64,000 bases of DNA. Source: an uncultured Pseudoxanthomonas sp. (lineage in GTDB: Bacteria; Pseudomonadota; Gammaproteobacteria; Xanthomonadales; Xanthomonadaceae). A program made the translations under genes and the position numbers. This document shows positions 46,798-56,723 of this stretch, piece by piece (the stretch's first letter is position 1; the number at the start of each line of letters is the position of its first letter). Location of the stretch: positions 18,980 to 82,979 of the forward strand of contig CAMPIO010000001.1 in the NCBI GenBank assembly GCA_946886405.1, written 5' to 3'. The notes below the pieces were generated by a model. It saw nothing but the letters and a program-made list of their open reading frames with translations. It had not been told where the DNA came from and made no database searches.

Positions 46798-47669
46798 ACA
46801 TCAAAGGATCGTTTGCCGCCCGTCGTGTGGCCGTCACCGGCGCCGGTGGATTTCTCGGCGCCCGATTGGTACGGGCGCTTCGAGACGCGGGGGCCGTCGT
46901 CGACGCATACAGTCGCGCCGATGGATTCGTCTTGTTGCGCGACGAAATGGACCTGGCTGGCGTGGAGCACGTGTTCCACCTGGCGGCGGAAACCGGCGTG
47001 CCGGCGTCATGGGAGGCGCCCGAGAAGTTCCATCTGGCGAATGCCCATGGAACGGTGCGCGTTCTCGACCAATGCCGCCGCGCCGGCTGCAGCCTGAGCT
47101 ACATTGGCGCGTACATCTACGGAACCCCGTCGAGCCTGCCGATCAGCGAGACGCACGCGTTGGAGCCGAACAACCCCTACGCGTTCTCCAAATGGATGGG
47201 GGAGCAGGCTTGCGCATGGTATGCGCAGTACTATCGTGTTCCCGTGACGGCGATCCGCCTGTTCAACGTATATGGGCCCGGGCAGAGCAATCAGTTCATC
47301 GTGCCTCGCATCGTTGAGCAGGCCCTGGATCCGGGTTCGCCCGAGATTGTCCTCATGGATCTGAACCCCAAGCGCGATTACCTGTATGTCGATGACGCGC
47401 TGAAGGCATTCATGATGTCGGCCTTCCCGACCGATTTTCACCTCTACAACGTCGGTAGCGGGGAGTCGCACAGCGTGCAGGCCGTCGTCGATGCCGTACA
47501 GATAGCCGCCGGTACACGCAAGCCCGTGCGTGCCATCGGCGAGGAGCGGCGCAACGAGATTCCCGACGTTCGCGCCGATTGCACGCGGTTGACAACGGAA
47601 ACCGGTTGGATGCCGCAGCACACACTGCAGGAAGGGATCGCCGCTACCGTCGAGGGAATGAAGTCATGA
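46794..47669 (+). CDS. NAD-dependent epimerase/dehydratase
   Basis: 291 aa extended SDR. GAGGFLGARL (about 17-26), a Thr/Ser-like YIGAYIYG strand, NPYAFSKWMGEQ (Tyr/Lys) and RLFNVYGPGQSNQF are present. It modifies the sugar of an NDP-sugar, probably the product of the gene before it. GTG start overlaps that gene's stop by 4 bases. Exact reaction unknown. Confidence 0.8.
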   Translation: MNIKGSFAARRVAVTGAGGFLGARLVRALRDAGAVVDAYSRADGFVLLRDEMDLAGVEHVFHLAAETGVPASWEAPEKFHLANAHGTVRVLDQCRRAGCSLSYIGAYIYGTPSSLPISETHALEPNNPYAFSKWMGEQACAWYAQYYRVPVTAIRLFNVYGPGQSNQFIVPRIVEQALDPGSPEIVLMDLNPKRDYLYVDDALKAFMMSAFPTDFHLYNVGSGESHSVQAVVDAVQIAAGTRKPVRAIGEERRNEIPDVRADCTRLTTETGWMPQHTLQEGIAATVEGMKS

Positions 47670-48661
47670 AGTCCATCGACGTACTCTGTCCGGTGTTCAG
47701 GGAGCGGGAGGGGATACTGGATTTCCACGTACGACTCCACGATGCGCTTGCCCCGCTGCGTAGTCGCTTCTCGGTCACGGTGACCTACGTGGTGGATCCC
47801 GCGGGTGACGGTACCGAGGAAGTCATCGAGGGACTGGTCACGCGCGAGCCAAGCGTCCGTCTGTTGGTGATGTCGCGCCGATTCGGACACCAGGCGGCTT
47901 TGCTTGCCGGTATCGACGCAACGACTGCCGATGCGTTGGTGATGCTCGACAGCGACGGACAGCATCCGCCTGAGCTCATTCCGACGCTGGTCGACCACTG
48001 GGAATCGGGCGCCAAGATCGTACAGACGCTGCGGCGCGACGGGCTTGAAACAGGGTTTCTCAAGCGTTCCACCTCGTCGATGTTCTACCGGTTGTTGACG
48101 CGTATCGGATCGATCGAACTGAAACAGGGCGCTGCGGACTTCCGATTGCTGGATCGCGCCGTCGTCGACGTGATTCGCGATCAGCTGCAGGAGCGGAATG
48201 CCTTCCTTCGCGGGCTGATCGCATGGGTGGGCTACAACATCGCGTTCGTGGAGTTCCAGCCGCGCGAACGGATGTTTGGCGCATCCAAGTATCGCCCCTC
48301 AATCCTGTTCAACTTCGCTCTGCAGGGCATCAGTTCGTTCTCGAAGGCGCCGTTGCGCCTATGCACCGTGCTCGGCATCTCGGTGTCCATACTGAGTGTT
48401 CTGGCGGGCATCGGGATGGTCGCGAGCTACCTGTTCGGCGATGTCGCCGTTCCGGGTTGGGCGACGCTGATGACGTTCCTGTCGCTGATGGCCGGCATGC
48501 AGTTCTTCTTCATGGGCGTCATCGGTGAGTACGTCGGCCAGGTGTTCGATGAAGTGAAAGGCCGCCCACGGTACATCGTGGCGCATCGCGCCGGCGACTG
48601 GACGCCGCCAGTCGCCGGGCGTCGTTCCATCCACCCCGCGCACCCTAGGGAAACTCCATGA
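47666..48661 (+). CDS. GT2 glycosyltransferase, GtrB/DPM1-like
   Basis: 331 aa. A cytoplasmic GT-A domain (about 1-230; VLCPVFREREGILDF, VMLDSDGQHPPELI with the DxD-like DSDGQ, QRNAFLRGLIAWVGY-like stretch) is followed by two membrane helices (about 235-265 and 275-300). This is the layout of enzymes that charge undecaprenyl phosphate with one sugar. A GtrA flippase gene lies 1.2 kb on, in the facing operon, and a GT-C-like YfhO lies upstream. Confidence 0.85.
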   Translation: MKSIDVLCPVFREREGILDFHVRLHDALAPLRSRFSVTVTYVVDPAGDGTEEVIEGLVTREPSVRLLVMSRRFGHQAALLAGIDATTADALVMLDSDGQHPPELIPTLVDHWESGAKIVQTLRRDGLETGFLKRSTSSMFYRLLTRIGSIELKQGAADFRLLDRAVVDVIRDQLQERNAFLRGLIAWVGYNIAFVEFQPRERMFGASKYRPSILFNFALQGISSFSKAPLRLCTVLGISVSILSVLAGIGMVASYLFGDVAVPGWATLMTFLSLMAGMQFFFMGVIGEYVGQVFDEVKGRPRYIVAHRAGDWTPPVAGRRSIHPAHPRETP

Positions 48662-49884
48662 CGCAGACGTTCCTCGACCAGCGCCGGTTGGACGAAGCGG
48701 TATCCCAACGTTCGTACTCGTATTTTGACGCCGATATCTCGGGGCGCGCCGACGAGCTCCGACAGGCCATCGCCGGGAAGCGCGTCCTTGTTGTCGGCGG
48801 AGGTGGAACCATCGGTTCGGCGACCACGACGCTCATCGCCGATCTCGGTCCGACCGTGCTCCATGTGGTTGATCAAAGCGAGAACTATCTGGCCGAACTG
48901 GTGCGCTCGCTGCGCGGCCGCCCCCAGGGTCTCGACGTCAAGGAGTTCAGGACCCTGCCGCTGGATTACGGCTCGCCGGTAACGGGACGATACCTGGCGG
49001 AGTCCGCGCCGTTCGACGTGGTATTGAACTTCGCTGCGCTGAAGCATGTACGTTCGGAGAAGGACGTCTATTCACTGCTGCAGATGCTCGACACGAACGT
49101 CGTGAGGCACGTGCGGTTCCGAAAATGGCTTCGTGATAACGGCCACGGCGAGCGCTACTTTGCCGTTTCGACCGACAAGGCGGCCAATCCGACCAGTCTG
49201 ATGGGCGCCAGCAAGCGACTCATGGAGGACGTCGTGTTCGCCCAGGACCTGTCCTTGTCGGGCCAGGACACCACCGCCCGGTTCGCCAACGTGGCGTTCT
49301 CCAATGGCAGCCTGCTGCAGGGCTTCATCGCGCGGCTTGCTCAGCGCCAGCCGCTGGCCGCGCCGCGTGAAACCCGCCGGTATTTCGTCTCTCAGCGCGA
49401 GTCGGGCGAAATCTGCGCGCTCGCCGCGTTGCTCGGTCCTGCAGGCAGGGTCATGTTCCCGACGCTGGACCCGGAGCGTGAGCTTCAGCCGTTGGACCAG
49501 GTCGCGTCGCGGGTGCTGGCGGTCGCCGGCTACGAGGCGGTGCCGTTCGACGACGAGGAAGAGGCGCGTCTTGCGGTAGAGCCGCTGGCAGCGAGTGGAC
49601 GCTATCCGCTACTGCTCACACCGTTGGATACCAGTGGCGAGAAGCCCTATGAGGAGTTCGTCGGGGCTGGCGAGGCGCAGGTGGAGAGCGGCCTGGAGAC
49701 ACTGTCCGCCGTCCGTCACGTACCCACGGGTGCCTTGACCAATGATGTCCTGCATCTGCTCGAGGACGCGGTCAGTCGTACGACAGGCACAATCGACAAG
49801 GTTGCCCTCGTGCGAGCGATCGAAGGCGTCATACCGACCTTTTCGCACCGCGAGACAGGCAAGTCGCTCGACGACCGTTTGTAG
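48658..49884 (+). CDS. CapD/FlaA1-like polysaccharide biosynthesis SDR
   Basis: 408 aa, polysaccharide biosynthesis family (PF02719-like). The cofactor motif is GGGGTIG (47-53) where GAGGSIG is usual. The core includes NFAALKHVRSEKDVYSLLQMLDTNV and STDKAANPTSLMGASKRLME; Met stands where FlaA1 has its catalytic Tyr, as in the PglF-type members. Likely reaction is NDP-sugar 4,6-dehydration or epimerisation. It overlaps the GT2 gene by 4 bases and is last in the + strand operon, with only 13 bases to the converging gtrA. Confidence 0.8.
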   Translation: MTQTFLDQRRLDEAVSQRSYSYFDADISGRADELRQAIAGKRVLVVGGGGTIGSATTTLIADLGPTVLHVVDQSENYLAELVRSLRGRPQGLDVKEFRTLPLDYGSPVTGRYLAESAPFDVVLNFAALKHVRSEKDVYSLLQMLDTNVVRHVRFRKWLRDNGHGERYFAVSTDKAANPTSLMGASKRLMEDVVFAQDLSLSGQDTTARFANVAFSNGSLLQGFIARLAQRQPLAAPRETRRYFVSQRESGEICALAALLGPAGRVMFPTLDPERELQPLDQVASRVLAVAGYEAVPFDDEEEARLAVEPLAASGRYPLLLTPLDTSGEKPYEEFVGAGEAQVESGLETLSAVRHVPTGALTNDVLHLLEDAVSRTTGTIDKVALVRAIEGVIPTFSHRETGKSLDDRL

Positions 49885-49897
49885 TGGTGCGTTGCGC

Positions 49898-50278
49898 TCA
49901 GACTGAGTGCGTTTGACGAAACACGAAAACGCGGTTCATCACATACGATGCGCCGACGTACACGGCGCCTGCGACAAGTTGCGCAAGTCCTTCGTGCATG
50001 GCTAGGTAGCGGACAAACACGAACAGTGCCGCCAGATTCAGAAGATAGGAAAGTCCGAAAACCAACAGGAAGCGCAGCGGCTCGGCCGTACCGCGTGCGG
50101 TACTGCGGAATGTGAACCATTTGTTGAGGGCGTAGGACGTGACCAGCCCACAGCCGTAACCGATGACATTGCTCAGCAGCGGGCCCAGCTTGGCCGGATA
50201 CATGCAGGCGAAGATAACGGCGAAGCCGAATACGGTGTTGAACATCCCAACGAGCAGGAAACGGACGAACTGACTCAC
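49898..50278 (-). CDS. gtrA: GtrA-family flippase
   Basis: 126 aa with four membrane helices. GtrA features include FVRFLLVGMFNTVFGFAVIF at the start, YGCGLVTSYALNKWFTF in the middle and MNRVFVFR at the end. GtrA proteins turn undecaprenyl-phosphate sugars to the periplasmic face. Start overlaps the stop of the methyltransferase (ATGA). It completes a GtrB-like/GtrA/GT-C set with genes on the facing strand. Confidence 0.88.
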   Translation of the reverse strand: MSQFVRFLLVGMFNTVFGFAVIFACMYPAKLGPLLSNVIGYGCGLVTSYALNKWFTFRSTARGTAEPLRFLLVFGLSYLLNLAALFVFVRYLAMHEGLAQLVAGAVYVGASYVMNRVFVFRQTHSV

Positions 50279-50967
50279 GCGGGCGCCTTGCCGCCGACCC
50301 AGTACTGCCCACCCAGGGGCAGCCAGGCCAGATGCTTCTCCAGCGGCGCCAGGCGGGCGAATCGAGGCGGAATGAAGAGACAGTATCCGTCGCCGGCGGG
50401 CGTCAATCCGGCCCCGGCCAGCAGGCGCTTGAGCTCAAGGGGTTTCAGCAGGACCGCATCGGCGTCATAGGGGCAGTTGTTGACGATCCTGCGCGTCACC
50501 GGATTGTAGGGATTGTGTTCGAACACATACACGCTGCCGCCAGGATTGAGGCGGCGCGCGACGGCGCCTGCGGCGCCGACGCGCTCCGTGGGCGGGATAT
50601 GGTGGAAAACGCCTGCGATGAAAATCAGATCAAAGCTGCCGACATCAAGATCAGCAGTCTCGACTTCGAACCGCGCCTGCGGGTAGTCGCGGCGCGCCTG
50701 TTCAAGGCTGGCCGCCGAGATGTCTGTTCCGACCACCTCCGCCTGAGGGAACGCGCGCTGCAGGTAGGGGATGTTGCGGCCGATGCCGCATCCGTACTCC
50801 AACACCCTGTTCACGGGTCGCGCGCTTTCGCGCGAGGCGACCAGGTCGACCTTATAGCTTGCGAAATATTCTTCGCTGGACGAGAAGAATTGCGTTCCTT
50901 CGCGCAGCAGCTCGTTGTAGTTGTCCGTGTACTTGTCGAAGTCGACTTTGTCGTTCATGTCGGTCAT
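50275..50967 (-). CDS. Class I SAM-dependent methyltransferase
   Basis: 230 aa. SAM loop EYGCGIGRNIPYL near residues 57-69, acidic strand GTDIS, then LIFIAGVFHHIPPTER and LNPGGSVYVFEHNPYNPVTRR. It probably methylates a lipid-linked or nucleotide sugar of this locus, but the target is unknown. It lies between the NUDIX gene (27 bases upstream) and gtrA. Confidence 0.8.
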   Translation of the reverse strand: MTDMNDKVDFDKYTDNYNELLREGTQFFSSSEEYFASYKVDLVASRESARPVNRVLEYGCGIGRNIPYLQRAFPQAEVVGTDISAASLEQARRDYPQARFEVETADLDVGSFDLIFIAGVFHHIPPTERVGAAGAVARRLNPGGSVYVFEHNPYNPVTRRIVNNCPYDADAVLLKPLELKRLLAGAGLTPAGDGYCLFIPPRFARLAPLEKHLAWLPLGGQYWVGGKAPA

Positions 50968-50994
50968 CCATCAGGACGCAGAAAGGGGAACCGC

Positions 50995-51495
50995 CTAGGA
51001 TAGGCTCGCCAGGCGTGGAAGGCCGTGCTCGAAGTAACCACGGTGGCCGTGAGAGATGGATTCAAGCCGCACAGCGGAGGAAGGTGGTAGGCGCAGGATC
51101 GCTTCGCCCGCATCCACCCATTCCAACGCGGAGACCTCCGTGCCATCGACACGCGCGCCGGCGCGTTGAGCATCCGTCGCCGAGGCCAGGAACAGGAAAT
51201 GCACCGATTCACTGAATCCGCCGGCTGGCGCGACGATATCCGTGCAGAGCAGCCCCTCCAACTGCGCTGTCATGCCGCATTCTTCGGCCAGCTCACGCAA
51301 GGCGGCGTCGGCTGGGGTCTCATCCGACTCGACAACGCCGCCAGGCAGCAGCCACTCGTTCCGATACGTCGGCTTCACTATCAGGATGCGGCCGTCCGGA
51401 TCCAGCAACAAGAGGCCGGCCGAACACCGTTTGCGCGGCAGGCACGCGTCCAACGCCGCGATTCCCTCTCTCTGACGGGTGCCGGTGTCAGACAC
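50995..51495 (-). CDS. NUDIX hydrolase
   Basis: About 166 aa. The Nudix box reads [24 protein letters not shown] (G-x5-E-x7-R-E-x2-E-E-x-G), with all metal-binding Glu present. The substrate is unknown; GDP-mannose or another nucleotide sugar is possible given xanB just upstream. GTG 51495 overlaps the xanB stop by 8 bases; TTG 51513 is an alternative. Confidence 0.82.
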   Translation of the reverse strand: MSDTGTRQREGIAALDACLPRKRCSAGLLLLDPDGRILIVKPTYRNEWLLPGGVVESDETPADAALRELAEECGMTAQLEGLLCTDIVAPAGGFSESVHFLFLASATDAQRAGARVDGTEVSALEWVDAGEAILRLPPSSAVRLESISHGHRGYFEHGLPRLASLS

Positions 51496-52891
51496 GGCCG
51501 TACGTATCCTCAAATCGAACGATATCGTCCTCGCCGAGATAGCTGCCGGACTGGACCTCGATCAACTCCAATGGCAGCTTGCCCGGATTCCGCAACCTGT
51601 GGGTGACGCCGAGGGGAATGTACGTGCTCTGGTTCTCCGTCAACAGCAACACCTCTTCGCCGCGCGTTACCTCCGCGGTACCGCTGACGACGATCCAATG
51701 CTCGGCGCGGTGATGGTGCATCTGCAGGCTGAGGGACGCGCCGGGCTTCACCGTGATCCTCTTGACCTGGAACCTTTCGCCGTTGTCGATGGAATCGTAG
51801 GCGCCCCATGGCCGGTACACTTTGCGGTGTGCAATGGCCTCGCCGCGACCGGACTGCTTGATCTGTGCGACGATGCGTCTGACCTCCTGAGACCTGCTGG
51901 CATGGCCAACAAACACGGCGTCGTCGGTCTCCACTACCACGACATCCTGTAGCCCGACCATGGCGATCAGACGACGGCTGTATGCGTAGGTGTTCGAGCA
52001 GTCGATCTCGATCACGTCGCCGTGATGGGCATTGCCGCGAGCATCCTTCTCAGAAGCCTCCCACAGGGCGTACCAGGACCCGAGGTCGCTCCACGCCGCG
52101 GCCAACGGGACCACGACGGCATCGCGGGTGCGCTCCATGATCGCGTAGTCGACCGACTCGCTCGGCGAAGCACTGAATGTGTCCGCGTCCAGCCGTATGA
52201 AGTCGGCGTCCCTTGACGCGGCGGCCAGCGCGCGCTTGCACGCAGTGAGGATCTCGGGACAGAACTTCTCAAGTTCCTCCAGGTAGCGCGAAGCCCTGAA
52301 GAGGAACATGCCGCTGTTCCAGTAATAATCCCCCGATGCAACGTACTCGCGTGCCAGTTCGAGATCCGGCTTCTCGACAAAGCGCTCGACCGGCATCGCG
52401 CCCTTTCCGGCGGCGGCTTTGATGTATCCGTAACCGGTCTCTGGGGATGAAGGCACCACGCCGAAGGTCACCAGTTTGCCGGTTTCGGCTGCACGGGCGG
52501 CTTCGTCAATCGCACGATGGAATGCCTCTACATCCTGAATCACGTGATCGGATGGCAGAACCAGCAACAGGGCGTCGCCGGACTTCTCGAGCGCATGCAG
52601 CGCCGCAAGTGCGATCGCCGGCGCCGTGTTGCGCGCGGCGGGCTCGAGGATGATGGCATCGGGAGCCGCGCCGCGTTCACGCAATTGTTCGGCGGCCATG
52701 AAGCGATGCTCCTGGTTGGCCACGACGAGCGGTGCGCGCGTAGCGATGCCCGCCACGCGGTCCCATGTCGCCTGCAACATCGTCGCCTCACCTATGAGCG
52801 CGAGGAACTGCTTGGGATAGGCTTCCCGGGACAATGGCCACAGACGGGTGCCAGAGCCGCCGGAGAGGATGACTGGAAGGATCTGATGCAT
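51488..52891 (-). CDS. xanB: XanB, mannose-1-phosphate guanylyltransferase/mannose-6-phosphate isomerase
   Basis: 467 aa bifunctional enzyme. The N-terminal pyrophosphorylase has [19 protein letters not shown] and the FVEKP motif; the C-terminal cupin isomerase (about 345-467) has [20 protein letters not shown] and [17 protein letters not shown]. It makes GDP-mannose from fructose-6-phosphate together with XanA, for LPS and xanthan-type polymers. The start at 52891 is 17 bases after xanA ends. Confidence 0.95.
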   Translation of the reverse strand: MHQILPVILSGGSGTRLWPLSREAYPKQFLALIGEATMLQATWDRVAGIATRAPLVVANQEHRFMAAEQLRERGAAPDAIILEPAARNTAPAIALAALHALEKSGDALLLVLPSDHVIQDVEAFHRAIDEAARAAETGKLVTFGVVPSSPETGYGYIKAAAGKGAMPVERFVEKPDLELAREYVASGDYYWNSGMFLFRASRYLEELEKFCPEILTACKRALAAASRDADFIRLDADTFSASPSESVDYAIMERTRDAVVVPLAAAWSDLGSWYALWEASEKDARGNAHHGDVIEIDCSNTYAYSRRLIAMVGLQDVVVVETDDAVFVGHASRSQEVRRIVAQIKQSGRGEAIAHRKVYRPWGAYDSIDNGERFQVKRITVKPGASLSLQMHHHRAEHWIVVSGTAEVTRGEEVLLLTENQSTYIPLGVTHRLRNPGKLPLELIEVQSGSYLGEDDIVRFEDTYGRV

Positions 52892-52908
52892 GCAGTGTTT
52901 GTCGGAAT

Positions 52909-54270
52909 TCAGGATTCGTTGATAAGAGCGCTTATCTCGGCTGTGCGGTTGGCGAGTAGGGCGGCATCGCCGCGGCTCTCCACGTTCAATCGCAACAGGG
53001 GTTCGGTGTTGGAACTCCGCAGATTGAAACGCCAATCGCCGAAATCGGCGCTGACGCCGTCGGTGTGGTCCAGCTCTGGCCGCAGTGCCGCGAACCGGTC
53101 CAGCACGCGCTCCGTCGAGACGCGCGCATCCGAGACGCGAAAGTTGATCTCGCCGCTGCAGGGATAAGCGCGCACCCTGTCTTCCACCAGCGCACCCAGT
53201 GTTTGTCCAGAGCGCGAAACGAGCTCAGCGATCAGCAGCCAGGGGATCATCCCGGAATCGCAATACGCGAAGTCACGGAAATAATGGTGCGCACTCATTT
53301 CCCCGCCGTACAGCGCGTCTTCCATGCGCATCCGCTCCTTGATGAAGGCATGACCGGTCTTGCTCATGACGGCCTGACCGCCCGCTCGCGCCACCATGTC
53401 TTGCGTGTTCCAGACCAGCCTGGGGTCATGGATGATCTTGGCGCCGGGATGACGCGGCAGCATGGCCGACGCGAGCAGGCCGACGAGGTAATAGCCTTCG
53501 ATGAAATGGCCGTGTTCGTCGAAGAAAAAACAGCGATCGAAGTCGCCATCCCACGCGATCCCGAAATCCGCGCCATGGGATCGAACGGCCTCGCTCGTTG
53601 CGTGCCGTTTCTCGGGCAGCAGCGGATTGGGGATGCCGTTGGGGAAGGTGCCGTCGGGCTCATGTTGGATGCGGACGAACTCGATCGGCAGGCTGCCGGC
53701 CAGCAGATCGATGACCTGGCCCGCACCGCCGTTTCCCGAGTTCACTACGATTTTCAGGGGCTTGATAGCATCGACATCGATGTATCCGAGCAAGTGCTCG
53801 ACGAGCGCACTCTTGTCGAGGTCGGTCGCGTAAGGTCCGCTGGCCTCCATCGCCGCCGCCATGCCAGCGGAAGCGACAACATCACGGATCGCGTTCAGCC
53901 CGGAGTCGCCGCTGATCGGTCGCGCGCCCTCGCGCACCAGCTTCATACCGTTATAGTCCATGGGGTTATGGCTGGCGGTGACCATAACGCCGCCTGCGGC
54001 GCCGCGATGGAACGTTTGGAAATACACTTCCTCGGTGCCGCACAGGCCGATGTCCAGGACGGCTCGTCCGGACTGCCGCAACCCCAACTCCACGGCACGC
54101 TGCAGGGGTTCGCTGCTCAACCGCACGTCGCGGCCGACGACGACCGGGCCTGGGCCCAGGATCGCCGCCATGCCGCGCCCAATCAGTTCGGCGATTGCCG
54201 GATTCAGTTCGTCGGGCACGCGTCCACGGATGTCGTACGCTTTGAACGCCTGGGTCGAGATCGCGCTCAT
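52909..54270 (-). CDS. xanA: XanA, phosphomannomutase/phosphoglucomutase
   Basis: 453 aa alpha-D-phosphohexomutase. The phosphoserine loop is [11 protein letters not shown], the metal loop DGDFDRC, the sugar-binding loop [10 protein letters not shown] and the phosphate-binding end [15 protein letters not shown]. It interconverts 6- and 1-phosphates of mannose and glucose. The order xanA-xanB is opposite in strand to the O-antigen operon. Confidence 0.95.
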   Translation of the reverse strand: MSAISTQAFKAYDIRGRVPDELNPAIAELIGRGMAAILGPGPVVVGRDVRLSSEPLQRAVELGLRQSGRAVLDIGLCGTEEVYFQTFHRGAAGGVMVTASHNPMDYNGMKLVREGARPISGDSGLNAIRDVVASAGMAAAMEASGPYATDLDKSALVEHLLGYIDVDAIKPLKIVVNSGNGGAGQVIDLLAGSLPIEFVRIQHEPDGTFPNGIPNPLLPEKRHATSEAVRSHGADFGIAWDGDFDRCFFFDEHGHFIEGYYLVGLLASAMLPRHPGAKIIHDPRLVWNTQDMVARAGGQAVMSKTGHAFIKERMRMEDALYGGEMSAHHYFRDFAYCDSGMIPWLLIAELVSRSGQTLGALVEDRVRAYPCSGEINFRVSDARVSTERVLDRFAALRPELDHTDGVSADFGDWRFNLRSSNTEPLLRLNVESRGDAALLANRTAEISALINES

Positions 54271-54292
54271 CGTGTCGCTGAACTATTAGGCA

Positions 54293-54886
54293 TCAGTTCG
54301 CCAGCGCAGCGCCGGCCGCATCACAGACTTGCGGGCCGCAGAGGGTAAAGGGCCCGAGGTCGATGCGCTGTTCCGGCGTCGCGTCGTGCCAGCCGACCGC
54401 TTCCTGCACCAGCGCAATGCGTAGTTTCCGGCCTTCAAAGCGCGGGTCGGCGGGAACGGAGACGACCACGTCTGCCTGCGTGCCCGAGGAAACATAGGGA
54501 AGTGGGGTGCGCATGAAGTCGCGAACGCCACCCGATCCCTTCACATCATCGTTATCGCCCAGAATCTGTATGCCGAGATTGACCGGTTTGGTGCCCACGC
54601 CGTAGAGCGCGGAGGTGCCATCGTTGGCGACTTTGATCACGATGTCCATGCCCGCGCCCGTTGTCGAGGCGTGCGGCGCCTTGGCAATGCTGATGTTGGC
54701 GCGGAACGCGTCACCGGTGAGGGCGTCGTTGATGGCATTCGGATCTACGGGAGCCGCCGGCGGAGCTGGCGCTGCAGTAGCCGGCTGCTCAGCGACCTGG
54801 TCGACCGAACTCGGTGCTGGCTCACGGTTGCATGCCGTGATGCCGGCGATCAGGCAGGCCACGAGGGCGAATCTGGAAGGATTCAT
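54293..54886 (-). CDS. Lipoprotein of unknown function
   Basis: 197 aa. Lipobox IAGITAC (Cys19), a Pro/Ala-rich linker (about 25-50), then a beta-rich domain (FRANISIAKAPHASTTGAGMDIVIKVANDG...DLGPFTLCGPQVCDAAG) with a Cys pair near the end. GAGGA lies 8 bases ahead of ATG 54886. It ends 22 bases before xanA and may be cotranscribed with it. No named family. Confidence 0.7.
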   Translation of the reverse strand: MNPSRFALVACLIAGITACNREPAPSSVDQVAEQPATAAPAPPAAPVDPNAINDALTGDAFRANISIAKAPHASTTGAGMDIVIKVANDGTSALYGVGTKPVNLGIQILGDNDDVKGSGGVRDFMRTPLPYVSSGTQADVVVSVPADPRFEGRKLRIALVQEAVGWHDATPEQRIDLGPFTLCGPQVCDAAGAALAN

Positions 54887-54962
54887 CGATGAATTCCTCA
54901 AGTGAGAAGCGGGGAAGTACGGTTCGTTGAACCGCTGCGAACGTTGGCGTTGCGCGGGCATT

Positions 54963-55901
54963 CTAAAGGCTGGATTCCAAGTCTGGCAGGATTGAAAACA
55001 AATCCCCCACCAACCCGATATCCGCGATCTCGAAGATCGGCGCTTCGCCGTCCTTGTTGATGGCGACGATCGTGCCGGCATCCTTGATACCGGTCAGGTG
55101 CTGGATGGCGCCGGAGATGCCGACGGCCACGTACAGCTCGGGGGCGATGATCTTGCCGGTTTGGCCGACCTGCAGTTCGTTCGGCACGTAGCCGGCGTCG
55201 ACTGCAGCACGCGAAGCACCGACGGCGGCGCCGAGCTTGTCGGCGAGGGCGTAGATCACCTTGAAGTTCTCGGCCGAGCCGACGCCGCGGCCGCCGGAGA
55301 CGACGCGCTTGGCGCTCTGCAGGTCGGGGCGGTCGGATTTGCCCGCGGCAAGACCCACGTAACGCGTATGCGTCGGCAGGGTGGCTTCGACGTTGGCGGC
55401 TTCGACCGATGCGCTGCCGCCCTTGGCGGCTTCCGGCCACGAGGCCGTGCGCACGGTGGCGACGACGGTCTGATCCGGCGGCGTTTCGACGGTGATGATC
55501 GCGTTGCCCGCGTAGATCGGGCGCTTGAAGGTATGCGGGCCTTCCACTGCCATCAGGTCGGAGACCTGGTTGACGCCGAGCAGGGCGGCCACGCAGGGCA
55601 ACAGGTCCTTGCCGAACGTGGTCGACGGCGCGAACACATGCGTGTAGCCGGCTGCGAGCTTGGCGATCTGGGGTGCCAGCACCTGGGCGATGGCGTTGGC
55701 GTTAGCGGCACTGGCGACGGTCAGCACCTTCGCGACGCCGGCGATCTGCGCGGCGTCGTTGGCGACGGCCGCCGGGTCGGCGGCCAGCACGACCACATCG
55801 ATGGCACCGGCCTTCACGGCGGCGGCGGCGCTGACGGTCTTGGCGGTGGAAGCGTTGAGTTTGCCGTCCAGGTGTTCGGCGATGACGAGAACCTTGGCCA
55901 T
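54963..55901 (-). CDS. etfA: Electron transfer flavoprotein alpha subunit
   Basis: 312 aa; binds FAD. The C-terminal FAD domain shows the signature [27 protein letters not shown], preceded by [14 protein letters not shown]. It passes electrons from acyl-CoA dehydrogenases to ETF-ubiquinone oxidoreductase, whose gene ends at the right edge of the window. It overlaps etfB by one base. etfA is the classical right-hand flank of the Xanthomonas LPS locus. Confidence 0.96.
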   Translation of the reverse strand: MAKVLVIAEHLDGKLNASTAKTVSAAAAVKAGAIDVVVLAADPAAVANDAAQIAGVAKVLTVASAANANAIAQVLAPQIAKLAAGYTHVFAPSTTFGKDLLPCVAALLGVNQVSDLMAVEGPHTFKRPIYAGNAIITVETPPDQTVVATVRTASWPEAAKGGSASVEAANVEATLPTHTRYVGLAAGKSDRPDLQSAKRVVSGGRGVGSAENFKVIYALADKLGAAVGASRAAVDAGYVPNELQVGQTGKIIAPELYVAVGISGAIQHLTGIKDAGTIVAINKDGEAPIFEIADIGLVGDLFSILPDLESSL

Positions 55902-56647
55902 TACAGCAACCCCTTCTGCTTGAGTGCGGCGACCAGTTCGGCCGCGTCCTTCACCATGACGCCCTTGCTGCGCTTGGCGGGTGGGGCGTAGTGGGTGGTC
56001 TTGTGGGTGTCGGCGGATTCGACGCCGAGGTCGGCAAGCTGCAGTGTTTCCAGCGGCTTGCTCTTGGCCTTCATGATGTCGGGCAACTTGATGAAGCGCG
56101 GTTCGTTGAGGCGCAGGTCGGTGGTGACGACCGCGGGCAGATCGACTTCCAGCGTTTCAAGGCCGGCGTCGACTTCGCGTACCACCGTGGCCTTGCCGTC
56201 GGCGATGTCGAGCTTGCCGGCGAATGTGGCCTGCGGGCGACCCCACAACGTGGCCAGCATCTGGCCGGTCTGGTTGGCGTCGTCATCGATGGCCTGCTTG
56301 CCGAGGATCACCAGGTCCGGCGATTCCTTCTCGACCAGCTTCAGCAGCGTGCGGGCGGCGGTCAGCGGCTGGATGGCCTGGTCGGTCACCACGTGGATGG
56401 CGCGGTTGGCGCCCATGGCCAGGCCGTTGCGCAGATGGGCCTGGGCGTCGGCGGGGGCGATGGTGGCGACCACGACCTCGGTGGCGATGCCCTTGTCGCG
56501 CAGGCGCAGGGCCTCTTCCAGCGCGATCTCGTCGAAGGGATTGGGGGACAGCTTGACGCCATCGGTGACCACGCCGGACCCGTCCGGCTTGACCTGGATG
56601 CGGACGTTGTAGTCCACCACGCGCTTGTAGGCGACGAGAATCTTCAT
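55901..56647 (-). CDS. etfB: Electron transfer flavoprotein beta subunit
   Basis: 248 aa. Begins MKILVAYKRVVDYNVRIQVKPDGSGV. The adenine-nucleotide-binding middle includes LVILGKQAIDDDANQTGQMLA, and the etfB signature VVREVDAGLETLEVDLPAVVTTDLRLNEPR follows. It is the first gene of etfBA. Confidence 0.96.
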   Translation of the reverse strand: MKILVAYKRVVDYNVRIQVKPDGSGVVTDGVKLSPNPFDEIALEEALRLRDKGIATEVVVATIAPADAQAHLRNGLAMGANRAIHVVTDQAIQPLTAARTLLKLVEKESPDLVILGKQAIDDDANQTGQMLATLWGRPQATFAGKLDIADGKATVVREVDAGLETLEVDLPAVVTTDLRLNEPRFIKLPDIMKAKSKPLETLQLADLGVESADTHKTTHYAPPAKRSKGVMVKDAAELVAALKQKGLL

Positions 56648-56723
56648 CCTGCGGGAATTCCTGTGTGCGACGGTGAGGCCCGGCCGCGGCGGCTGGCCGA
56701 GGGCAGACGTGGGATTTTAGCCG

